64,000 bases of DNA from Phoebastria nigripes. Taxonomy: Eukaryota > Chordata > Aves > Procellariiformes > Diomedeidae. The position numbers and the translations under genes were made by a program. A model generated the notes under the pieces. That model saw only the letters and a list, made by a program, of their open reading frames with translations, searched no databases and was not told the origin of the DNA. Location of the stretch: assembly GCA_035582835.1 (NCBI GenBank), contig JAYKAV010003080.1:233753-297752 (forward strand), given 5' to 3'. Positions 39,141 to 49,500 of the stretch are shown in pieces (position 1 is the stretch's first letter; each line of letters begins with the position of its first letter).

Positions 39141-39317
39141 CAACACAGGATGCTGGCCGGCCACTCCAAACTTTGTTGTCCATGCATGTTACTATACGGT
39201 CACCTTTCAGCTGGTATCCCGGTGAACAGTAGTACTCGCACCTCGAGCCAAAGTAGGCACCATCTAAACACTTGAAGCCCCCGTTGGTCGGCATGGACAG
39301 GGTGGGGCAGCGCTTTT
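39141..39317 (-). CDS. SRPX: SRPX exon 4, sushi domain 2
   Basis: The exon lies between TCTGTTCCAG and GTAAGT on the - strand. It encodes a whole sushi module: KRCPTLSMPTNGGFKCLDGA, YFGSRCEYYCSPGYQLKGDR and IVTCMDNKVWSGRPASCV. Six cysteines are present, as in sushi 1 and 3, with the GGFKC.DGAYF.SRCEYYCSPGY block that marks SRPX. It ends one base into an aspartate codon. Confidence 0.97.
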
Positions 39318-39919
39318 CTGGAACAGAAAACAAAGACTTCTGGAAACCTGTTATCCCCTTTTAGAGTAATGTGAACGTGGGGAGTATTACACAGAAATAA
39401 AGATGCAGCTAGCAAATGACAAGTGGGAGAAAGTCATGTTCCACGTGAGACTTTTCACGCTGTTCTTATTAGCCGCGTTTCAAATTTAACTTTACATACA
39501 CAGTGGCCTAATGCAACATTTATATGAGAAAAAGATGACAAGTACCTATTCCTCTCTTCTCAGAAAATGTTTTACTGCAAGAGCCCATTTAGACATCTGA
39601 TACAAATTGTGTCAGCTTACAAAGTCCAAAATGGATTAAAGCAGCTTTGTGGCTCTGTCATAAAACTATTCCCACAAATCAAAATCCCACACTCATAAAA
39701 CATTCCCTATCTGCCAAGAGTATTTGTACCACTCATGATACTTATCATGCCATGTACCACTGTAAGATCCTCTGCAACAAGCCAATCTACATATCCAAGT
39801 ATATTGTCAATGTTTAAGATACAAATAACAATCCGAAGATCACTGTTTCAAAGGCAAGTAGTTTATTGTCTGCTGAAGCTGCGGCACAAGCCGCACGCAC
39901 AGATTTCATAGCTACTTAC
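39318..39919 (-). other. SRPX: SRPX intron 3
   Basis: This is a 602-bp intron between the two sushi exons, with donor GTAAGT and acceptor CTGTTCCAG on the - strand. I see nothing in it. Confidence 0.9.
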
Positions 39920-40111
39920 GTTTGCACAGCACTTTCCCAGACCAGCGTTTGCTTGACTGACAAATTAGCTGCTGAGGGCCATGCAGTTCGTAGCCTTTTT
40001 GGCAGCGAATATCGCATCTTGTCCCCAATACATTCTTGTAATATTCCCCCTGAGGTGTCCTGCAGTTTGCATAACCATGTTTCACCTTAATGGGGGAGCA
40101 CCACGGTGTTT
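39920..40111 (-). CDS. SRPX: SRPX exon 3, sushi domain 1
   Basis: The exon lies between TCTGTGCTAG and GTAAGT on the - strand. It reads TPWCSPIKVKHGYANCRTPQ, GEYYKNVLGTRCDIRCQKGY and ELHGPQQLICQSSKRWSGKV then LCK. It is a full sushi module with six cysteines and the G-T-R-C-D-I-R-C-Q-K-G-Y-E-L-H-G block of SRPX. The first codon is shared with exon 2, giving E-T-P-W. If the candidate cassette exon at 42658-42711 is used, the junction becomes K-T-P-W. Confidence 0.97.
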
Positions 40112-42294
40112 CTAGCACAGAGAACAAAAAAGCACACATAGTACTTCGCAAAATGTTAAAGGTCAGACACAAATATAAAATAATTTTCTTTATTCAAAGT
40201 CACAGAGAAGACATGGAAGAAAGTCTCATTTAAAAAGCCACCAAAGTGGAGAAGTAACAGTGCAGCAAGGCACACTAAGTCTTATACATCAGAAGGTCAG
40301 CCCTTCAAAGACTGGCAGCTCTTTTTTATTACAAACATTAAAGATTGTAGCCATTAGATTTTTGGGGGGATTGGTCTATGTTTTTTTGTCCATGGAATAA
40401 GTGTGCCACCACGCGGACAGTTTGATGACAACCAGACCTTTTTTCCCCTCTTGTTTTTAAATGGATACATCTAACTTCTCTTTGGTGACAAAAGTTTGCA
40501 TTAGGAACACCTTTGGTCTAGCTGTAGTTGTAATCTTTACAACATTTAGCACTCTCATAGCCCATTTAAAATAAAAAAATCTTCCATAAGAACTCGTGCC
40601 TTGGCTGAACTCTGTGATAGTTCAAGCTCTCCCACAGTNAGAAAGGATGTGACTTACATAAATTATATTGCCAATATGTCAAGCCTGTCTGTACACATCC
40701 TCCACATGTCAGAACATCCATTCAAGGTTTAAGTACGGCTCTAGTTTCGCTTTCCAAGCTAGCACCCAGGATTAAGGCTGAACTGGAACTTGTGAAGTGT
40801 GCAAGAACAGCAGCTCCCTCGCTGTTCTCAGCAGTTCTGCGATGCCACACTGAAACATTCAAACACTCTTTATATCGCCAGCAAAATAGCCTTCTACCAG
40901 CAAACGGGCACAATACCATTGCCATGATTAATCTGAAGGCAAGTGTCCAATCCAACAGACTAAGTGAAGAGCTTTTGAGAAAGATCTGACCTTATGCCTC
41001 ACTTTTTGGTAGTAATTTGTAGCTTCCAAGGGCAACATACATTCAGGCACATACATACAGGCATATATTTGACAGCACAAACCCCTGCACTTCGTACTGT
41101 CAAATCCTTCAGAGGGTGTCAACGTTCATTCATGAGCATACTATATAGCATATATTCAGAAAAGGGAACCCAAGCTGCAGAAATTTAAATCCAGTTCTAA
41201 ATCTTCTCAAAGCTCTGGACTTCATGTGTTGTACTCTTCACCTCAAAAGATGGGTGGAGGACTACCTTTCCCTAATATCATGGAAAAGTAGCCTTAAGTA
41301 TGAGAAGCACCTTCTAGTTGCTCCTGGATGCAGGACAGTGACATGGATGGATCTGCCAAGTCAGAGGAAAGCTGGAATTTGGCTGGGACTTCATGGCTAA
41401 TGTTCCTACTGAACTCATGGGAAAAAGGGAAACACATGTACATAAAACTGAACCTTTAATAACTGGTCAGGGCTACACTTCAAAATACTCAGGATATGGG
41501 TACCGTCTCCTTGTGAGGATTTAACACTATACTGGTTGATGGGTGCAGTATCAAATAGAGACTTCCCCTTCCCAGCCAAAGCTTCAAAATCTTTGTTTAG
41601 CTTTGACAACCAAGAAAGCCGTGCTTTTTCTGCAGCGGGCAGCTCCTGAGTAGGAGTTGCCTACACAAGGAGCGACTAAGCCTGCCCCTTCTCAGCTCCA
41701 GGATTTGAAAAGGACATATCGAGAGAGGGAGGGAGGGCTTGCGAGGCAAAAAGAGAAAGATGACAGGTCCTGAAATCCTGTGTGACAATGTGTGACATGC
41801 AGGAGGTACATGACAAAACTTTTGAAGTTGCAAGAAAGATGGAAAAAAAAAACCCACCCAAACAAAACACAAAGAGTCTTAGCCTTCATCCTTACAAAGT
41901 CACAGGAGACATTTAAAAATAATTTCTAGACCATCTTGGGTAGATGTTCACGTCTAGCTCTTAATTCCTATAGTTATTATGTACATTTTTCTACACGATT
42001 TGGATCAGCTCCACACATAAATAAATAAAAATCAATACAGCCTGTTTTATTTCTCATACATGGGATATTTATATTCAGTGTACAATGTCTCTAGGACATA
42101 TCTACACTTTCCCAATGGAAACTACATTTTGCTGTGCTGGTCCTGAATCAACACAAATAGCATCTGAGGACTAAAATCACAGACTAATTGTCAAGCTTTT
42201 GACTAGACCAAGAGCACGTTCCTCCAGACTAGTCTGTTTCTGAAGCAGTCGTATTGTACTGCGACATGCTTACTTCTGTATTTCACCAATACAT

Positions 42295-42440
42295 GTGAAA
42301 ACCCTTTACAAAGATGTGNAAGTGGCATTATTCCCAGTGTCACCAAATACACAGTAACTGAGGCACGGGAAACGAGCAGACCAGTCTAACAGCACACAGC
42401 AGGTTAGGGGCAGAATGCAGTTCAGCTTTTTGGCTCAGCC
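42295..42440 (-). mobile_element. Ancient MIR-family SINE relic
   Basis: The + strand reads CATTATTCCC, ACTGAGGCACGGGAAACGAG, AGCACACAGCAGGTTAGGGG and CAGAATGCAGTTCAG. These line up in order with the reverse complement of the MIR core (attatccccat, aaactgaggcacagag, gtcacacagctagtaagtgg, cagagccgggattt). An n lies at 42319. MIR-type tRNA SINEs are rare in birds but known as old amniote copies. It is called from memory of the consensus, not a search. Confidence 0.55.
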
Positions 42441-42657
42441 ACACCATCATCCCATCTCTGTTTTTTTCCACAAGTACTGAATGTCAAATACATCATCCGC
42501 TATTTACCTTACAATTATGAAAAAGTAGTTTGGTGGAGAGCAGTTTTTGTTTTTTGGGTTGGGTTTTTTTTTTTAGAACTATTCCCTGTCCTTCACCCTA
42601 ATCTATATCCAATAGTTACCAAAAGACATTAAAAAAAAACAAACAACATCAACTTAC

Positions 42658-42711
42658 TTGGGCCACTTTGTTGAGGGGCTGTATCACAGCGGCTCACATT
42701 TTTCATGCTTG
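42658..42711 (-). CDS. SRPX: Candidate SRPX cassette exon between exons 2 and 3
   Basis: On the - strand, TTGGTTTGTAG leads into 54 open bases ended by the strong donor GTAAGT. The phase fits: exon 2 ends one base into a codon, this piece takes two bases and leaves one, and exon 3 takes two. It would insert 18 residues: A-S-M-K-N-V-S-R-C-D-T-A-P-Q-Q-S-G-P. It has an N-glycosylation sequon (N-V-S) and one extra cysteine, just before sushi 1. Mammalian SRPX as I remember it has no such segment. It could also be a chance pair of splice sites. Confidence 0.35.
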
Positions 42712-43087
42712 CTACAAACCAAATTAAAACTGGGAGAGCAGGTGAGGAGTGTGAGCTAACAGGAACAGAAGTCAAACAGCTACTGCTGAAGTAATTAGCG
42801 ATGACAGCATCCGTCCCTGCAGCCTCCTTAGCTGCCTACCCCACTGCCACCGGTGCAGTCTCAAGCATCACCTCCAACCACTCTCTGGGGGAAGCCATGC
42901 ATGCTGGGATTCACAGAGGCAGCTTCTGTCTCATTCACCTCCTGGAGAAATCCTCCTCCTCCTGAGCTAATAACAGCTTTTTCATAATCTCCCCTTCAGT
43001 GGTCTCATCCCAAAATATTTCCAACTTTTCTGTCCCACTTGTTCTTTTCATGGCCTGAGACCCTAAACTTCAATTATTTTTTTAATT

Positions 43088-43103
43088 AAAAAAAAAAAAA
43101 AAA
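43088..43103. repeat. A16 homopolymer
   Basis: This is a plain A run in SRPX intron 2. No retroposon body is seen beside it. Confidence 0.85.
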
Positions 43104-43514
43104 GGCAGCTTTTCCCACTTGCTGTAGGATCTCCTTAACTAAGGAGGAGGCCTCAGTTTTTCTGCAGAAGGGTTTAAACCTGAAGTTACTAGAACACTGA
43201 CTGAAGGGGCACAACAGGGGGGATGAAGACTCAGGTAATCACCTGAGTGATTACACCTAGGTAATCCTTCAGCAAATCAGTTCAAAATATTTATGCCTCC
43301 GGTTTTCCACATATATAACGTGCAAATGCACACAGCTGATTTCCTTTGTAAAGGGTGTTAAGACAAATACACTTTGCAACAAAATCAAGAGGCTAATTAA
43401 AAAAAAAAAAGGCAAAGCAGCTGTTTCAAGTATTGCAAATTGCCCGAGTTTTTCTGCAAATTTTTGTGGCTTTACAAACACGCTTGCCTTGAGTAAACAG
43501 CTGCACATATATTT

Positions 43515-43533
43515 AAAAAAAAAAAAAAAAAAA
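43515..43533. repeat. A19 homopolymer
   Basis: This is a plain A run in SRPX intron 2, preceded by ATATATTT. No retroposon body is recognised. Confidence 0.85.
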
Positions 43534-43679
43534 GTGGCTACCAGCTAACAAATGCAGTTTAATGCACAAATGGAATACTGAAAAAGAAAAGGCCCCTCCT
43601 GTAGTGTCGTTGCAGCTATGGTGGACTACAGAGAGAAACAAAGCAAGGCTCCTAGGGAGGGGTAATACATCTTTTATTG

Positions 43680-43909
43680 GACCAAATGATACTGTCAGAA
43701 AGAAAAACAAAAACAGACATGCTTTTGGATGCAGATAACTTGAAGAGCTTAGGAGGAACATCTGTTTGATCTAAAACATTATTATGCTTACTCTAGAGCT
43801 GAATGTGATTAGAAGAAAGTGGGTGAGGCACAGTTTATAAGGGGGCAAATATCTGGGTTTAGACCAACTGATATCACCGAAAAAAACCCCAGCTAACTTG
43901 AAAAGCTTA
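43680..43909. repeat. Two diverged copies of an unidentified motif
   Basis: Copy 1 (43680-43751) and copy 2 (43862-43909) share, in order, GACCAA.TGATA, a GAAA.AAAA run and TAACTTGA.AAGCTTA. Just before copy 1 is ATCTTTTATTGGACCAA, which resembles an interspersed repeat common in reptile genomes. They may be two halves or two copies of an old element. Confidence 0.35.
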
Positions 43910-44030
43910 TGTGCATCTGAAAGCACATCAAACGATGCAACAAAGTTTTAGATCAAAGTTTGTTTATTTTTAAGTGAAGGCACATATTCGTTTTCAAAGG
44001 CTAAGCAGCTACATGGAGTATTTATGGAAA

Positions 44031-44108
44031 ATTAGGGCTGGATGGGGCCCCGAGAGGTCACACAAGCTGTTCCCTGCTTCAAGACAAGATCAGCCATGTT
44101 CCTGAAGG
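44031..44108 (-). mobile_element. Old CR1-like fragment
   Basis: The + strand order AGGGCTGGATGGGGCCCCGA, GAGGTCACACAAGCTG, CCCTGCTTCAAGACAAGATC and AGCC follows the reverse complement of a CR1 3' region (gggctggaagggacctcaggaggtcatctag, cccctgct.aa.gcaggatcagcc). It is short and diverged. It has the same orientation as the clear CR1 at 29.9 kb. Confidence 0.5.
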
Positions 44109-46508
44109 CATGGGAATAAGAAAAGCTACAGGTTTCCCAGGCACCTCTTCTGGAGCTTCACCATCTGTACTGGGCTCTGTTCACCTAAGTGAAATTCGAG
44201 TTTTTAGGTACCAGGACCTATGTAGTGTTTTTCTGTTTAACAGAAAGTTTGCACCATTCTTCAGCGATACAATAGCATTATCACTTAGTAGTAAAACATT
44301 TCAGATACTCAATCCTGTGTTTGAAACCACTGGAAAATAGGCAGCAAGCAGAAATGGTTGAAGCCACAATGTTGCCTCTACAGCTAGGGCTACTGTTTGA
44401 TCATTACAGTATTTGAGAAAATATATTAGGAATGAGGATCATCAGAGCAGTGGCACTAGAGCTGTGATGAACACAGGAACTGCTGTATTTGGGAAGCCCT
44501 TCCTCATCAAATANGATCCGAGACAGCCAAACCAAGGAAGGAAAGCATTTTCTAGTGCATCATTTCCCCCAACCCCTCCGTCCTGTTTCAACACCAGCCT
44601 CAGCTGAGCATTTCCTTCACAAGCAGCATGCAAAGTGACCAGCTGTACTGTTGCTTGCTGGTACACCAGCCAACAGAGCTGAGGGTTCACCACGGAGGAA
44701 GGGAAAATCTCTTTAAAAATGCTGTGGGCACAGAAAGTCTCAGCGATGTTTCTCTGGAAAGCTGAGCAAGTTGAAAAACATCCAGATGAAGACAAAAGGG
44801 TTTGGTAGGAGGTCAATTCCCCTCCCCGCCCCCCAATAAACTGCAATGTTTTGTTTGCAGATGCCAAAGAGGATGAATTTGTGTGCTCACTTGCACTGTT
44901 TAGTGAGTATGTGTGCAAAGAAAAAACAATGCTGTTTACGTATGTTAACATCAGTTAAGAAAATTCATTTAGTTATTTGTTACTGGAAAGTTTTATTTGC
45001 CGGCCATACCCAAAATGCTGGACTGCACATATAAGGAGAAGCTCTGACCATAGCTACTCAGCCCATTTTTCCTTGCTTTGTCTTTCTCCACCCTCTTCCC
45101 CCCAATACCAACTTAAATAAGTATGCTAATGAAGAGTGAGCCTTTTCTACTCCAACGCTTTATACTCTTAGATTCACATTGTCTGATCTTCAACATTTGG
45201 CAGTAGCGCTTCCAAACTCAGGGCAGTTTTTAATATCTGCGTGAATGAGTCATTATGTTTCACTTACCCTGGTGACATTTTGGCTGCCATGAGTATAATC
45301 CATTTTGGATCACCATATAAAAGGAATTTATACAGAATCCGCATTTTAACTACTTGCCTGCCCTGGCATAAATTGGCATTGATTTATCTTCATGATCNCT
45401 GGAATTCTTTTTCTATGTGTCTGCAGAGGGTTACATGTTAAAAGGCAAAGAAAAAATGAGTTTACCTAAATAAAGCTTTAGAGGAATATTTCTGCATATG
45501 TTTGAAAGCAAAATTTTATACTGAAGTATTTGACTGAGAGGAACATAAGACAGCAACATAGCCATAGCATCTGTGCTTTCCTCTTTGTTGTTCATAAACA
45601 TCTGAATTACTTTATGACTTACCTCTTATAAGGCCCATTGATTCTTTGCAGAGGATCAACAACGTACAACAAGACACCAATGCCCAGTATTTTCAAGTAA
45701 TCAAAACAATTACATTACAATTCTCGCATGTCCACAAATTAGTTTACTAAAAAGAAACACAGTTACCATTTAAAGTGACAAACTGAATGCTAAGTTTCCT
45801 TACTGTCTAGGCTTCTGAGGGATTTTGGCAGAGGAGAGGGGCATTGAGACAGAAGCAGAGTTTTTAAGAAAATGGACATAGTAAACAGAAGATTTACTGG
45901 TAGTGGCAAAAAACTTCTCAATCTTGCTGAATGGCAAAATCTTCTAGAATAAGGAAGAATACCTGAATTTGCTTTATAAACACGCCAGTCCACTCGCTCA
46001 TTCATCCAGCTACAAAATTTGTTTTTGGAATGTACACGTTCATTTGTTAAACACACTTCACTTGGCATTTCAGGTAGCAGGTTAACCTGAAATGCGAACA
46101 ATTTTATGGGAAAAAAAAAAAGTCATGAAAATCAAGTTCTCTTGCACGTACTTCTATACATTACCATCAGTAGGCCCAGGTTTTGAAGCAGCTCATCACT
46201 GATGGTTTTGTTAGGATGTATGAAGAAGAAAGAGAAGCTCTTCCTAGATTTTCATGATTTAACAACCTGATCTTCCAAGAGCAAAGGCAGTGCAAAAGTT
46301 ACTTACTCAGGTGCATAAAAGAGTGGTGATCAGCACTTTGTCTAATTTCCATTGTTAAAAAAAGTAGAAATTAAAACTTGAGCTAAAAATCCATGAGAAA
46401 AACCATGGAGCTGCATTACCAAGATTTTATAACCCATGAAAAGAAAAAGAACGAAGCTTTCTCTCAGCAGTCAGCTGATCCTCTTTAGCACATAAGCAAA
46501 GCATTCAC

Positions 46509-46568
46509 CTTTATATCTATTGCGTGCATACACATCTTCGTCATCTTCAAGGGGTGAATATCCCGATC
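46509..46568 (-). CDS. SRPX: SRPX exon 2, acidic segment before sushi 1
   Basis: The exon lies between TTGTATTGTAG and GTGAAT on the - strand. It finishes a split codon (probably glycine) and reads SGYSPLEDDEDVYARNRYK, then one base of the next codon. Mammalian SRPX has a 19-residue segment of the same length and pattern here (SPLEDDE...RYK). It follows the signal peptide and precedes sushi 1. The first base of its first codon comes from exon 1, which is not in view. Confidence 0.92.
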
Positions 46569-48960
46569 CTACAATACAAAATAGAGAAAAAAACTGCAGC
46601 AAGAAAGGAAATATAAATTAAGAATAAAAGAAAGCTTTGCAAAAAGACATGCAAGATTAGGATGCAATTATCTACGCAATGCCATCAGCACCGGCTTCTC
46701 TGAAGCTCAGATTCATAGCAGACCCAGTTTATAGTGAATTTGGAAGGGGCAAATTGATTTAATAATCAAGTGAAATAGTAAATCTCTCTCACTGCTCCTA
46801 GAGCAATGTTGTGCAATGCCATGTTGCACATGTCAAGTCACAGCTCCTCTGTTATGGAAAGCCCACCTACCATGAAGTTGATCTATTGAGCGGAGAGAAC
46901 AGAGGAGGTACAGGTGAAGGGGCACATCAAAGGTTTCACTATAAAGTGGTTCCATAATGTCAGTGGCTGTTAACAGCCATCAGGCCAAACAGCAGAAGTA
47001 AAATGTGCATAACTCAAGAACAACCCTCTTTTACAACCTGTATGATCTTCATACCAAGAACAAAACATTGAGGTACATTATCTGCAAACACAAGTTACAC
47101 TCAAATCAAAAACATAGTTTGGTATCAAGCAGTCTTCTGGGGTTGTTAAAAATAAAAGAGATAGTATAGTTCGGTACTTTTAAAATCCTGTGCAACAGTT
47201 AAAAGCTTAAAATAAAGGTAGAAACTGCTTTATAAAAACCAGAAACCATTTGGAGCACCACCATTCAAGTAATTCATCAACAAAACATGGCAGTCAGCAA
47301 GAAAACCTTCAAAATATCCTTAAGCAACATTTATTTAAAATCAGCAGCTTCAGAGCATGAAGTCTAGTCTAAATTCTAGATAAGTCTTCTCCAAGAAGAA
47401 GGGCTTATACATATTTCTCCTCTGAGGAATTTTTCTAAATTGCATGCAATAGGCAGGTACTAAGGAGGCTCAGCACTATGCTACAGGAGCTTCTCACACA
47501 TGGTATCTCAAATTACAGCTATGGGGATATTTCATCACCATTTGTTGAGGTCTGAGACCATGGTCTGTACAAGCTGCTGCTTAAGTTAGGCTAAGTTAAA
47601 TAATTCAGGCACCTCAATAAGCTACTAATTTCATGTGCAAACCACACAAATTTTCTGCAGAAATCAAACCCAAGAGATGTTAATGGCTAGGATGATTTAG
47701 CATAAGGATAAGAGAGCTACCAAAACAATGTTTGCCTCCCCTAAATTACTGTCAGCATCTGTCAACAGATTCCACTTCTTATAAAAAACAAAATAAACTG
47801 CCCAGAAACCAGTGAAACTTTACTTCTTACTCTACCAGCCTCAGGAAAACCCAGGAGAGAAACCCAGCCCACGTATCTGCAGCTGCTCCACAGGAGTAGC
47901 TTTAGTGCATAGGGTCCATCTACAGAAGGGCTGTGCCATCCACACCATCAGCTGCAGCACTGCTCACAAGGGTTCGGACCACCTGAAGAAGAGATTCTTT
48001 GCATCTCCCGTGACCCTTCTCGCTGCGTTACTTGCGTGACGGGCACTAGTGCCCAGGACCCGCAACCAGCCCGCAGCACTCAGCAGCGCCTTCTGGGAAC
48101 CAGAGGGAAGTGGGAGATGCGTGAGCTCCACGTCAGACTAAAATCTTGCACCAATACTGCAGCTATGCGAACCATTTAGGCTCCTGCACGTGAAAAATCA
48201 AGAGAGTTGTGTTCACATGTACCATAAAAGTAGCAAAAACCCACAATTCACCTTGGGCCCGATTCAAAGCTTGCTGCTGTCACTGGGAATCCTTCCACCA
48301 ATTTTCAGACGGCTTCGAGCTGGGACCTTACGAAGTGAACTTCCAAACAGCTTCTCCCCTGAAGTCGAGGGCTTTATATAGCGCAGGCTTCCTATCACTT
48401 GGGAGCCATTTCTCTGCATTTTTTTATTTTTGTTGTTGTGGTTGAATTTTTCATGCCTAAACACTGACATCTGAAAAACTTCTCAACATAAAAACGTTGA
48501 ACTTCGTTGCACTTGAAGCCTGACTGTATAACATAAAGAGCAAGCTGNGATCCCTGAGGGCTTCATGGAGACCTTGATATGTAAATGAACACCTCTCTGT
48601 CAGAAATTGGGATTCTCTCAGCTAATTACTCAGTTCGAGGGTTATAAAACTGTTATGTCAGTGTTTTCATTCTTAATTGTCCAAGTTTTACTGTGCAGTG
48701 ACTTTAGCATTTAAATATCAGTAAACATTAGAGCTATGTGAACTCTTACGTATTTACCTTTCCTTAGATGAGAAATAATTAAACGCTTTTGAAAATCTTC
48801 TAACAAAAATTGGCCTTAAAGAGTTATTCACTGCTCTTGCACTGAAACAAGGCTCAGTTCNTGGAGTTTGACATCTCCCATTTCCAGCTCATTTTCTAGC
48901 TTGAAATGAGAAGCAAGTTGGGTTTGTTTCCTAACAAGCAATGTTCTGTTACTGTTAATA

Positions 48961-49500
48961 ACCACAACAGGCCTGGCTTGAGGAACCATGGGAGAGGTCA
49001 TCTTCGCGCTACCCTGGGAGGGTCTCGCTCCCACTTTTCCACAGCCTCTTCTCACAGAGAGCCCAATGGCCGACGCTGGGCCTCAGCGGGGCTGGCAGAG
49101 CCTGCGCAAGCTGGGGGCACCAAGGGCAGTTTGGGCATCGCCCACCAGCCCGGGGCCACACCATGGAGAACCGACCTAATCCAGAAGGCTGTCCCTGAAG
49201 AGCTGGGCTGGCTCTGGGCAGACGTACCTACACCACCACAACAGAGACTGTATGGCAGCACCACCTCACACAGAGGTGCTGGATTTTCTCCTATCTCCAC
49301 ATGCCCTTCTTCACATGTGCCTGGACCCGGTACTCTCCCATACCTCTCCCCATATTCACCCACCCACGTTGCGCTGACAGACCTGTCCTTACCGTGGCAG
49401 GCACGTACAGCCATGTTACGCAGCGGCCCGCCAGCACAGCTGTCCCACTTCAGCAGATGGCTTCTGTCCCGGCGGCCACGAGGCCTGACCTGGCACCTCA
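48961..49500. promoter_or_regulatory. CpG-enriched GC-rich patch in SRPX intron 1
   Basis: By hand I count 22 CpG dinucleotides in 540 bases, far denser than the surrounding DNA, in which many 60-base lines have none. The patch allows long open frames on both strands (48906-49595 + and 49052-49546 -), as expected from GC-rich sequence with few stops. None shows a domain. It may be an enhancer, an alternative SRPX promoter or only a local GC rise. Confidence 0.3.

Larger units (their letters stand above)
40112..46508 (-). other. SRPX: SRPX intron 2
   Basis: This is a 6.4-kb intron with donor GTGAAT and acceptor CTGTGCTAG on the - strand. It holds the candidate cassette exon at 42658-42711, a MIR-like SINE at about 42295-42440, A-runs at 43088-43103 and 43515-43533, a small hairpin near 43232-43265, two copies of an unidentified motif at 43680-43909 and an old CR1-like piece at 44031-44108. 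Confidence 0.85.
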
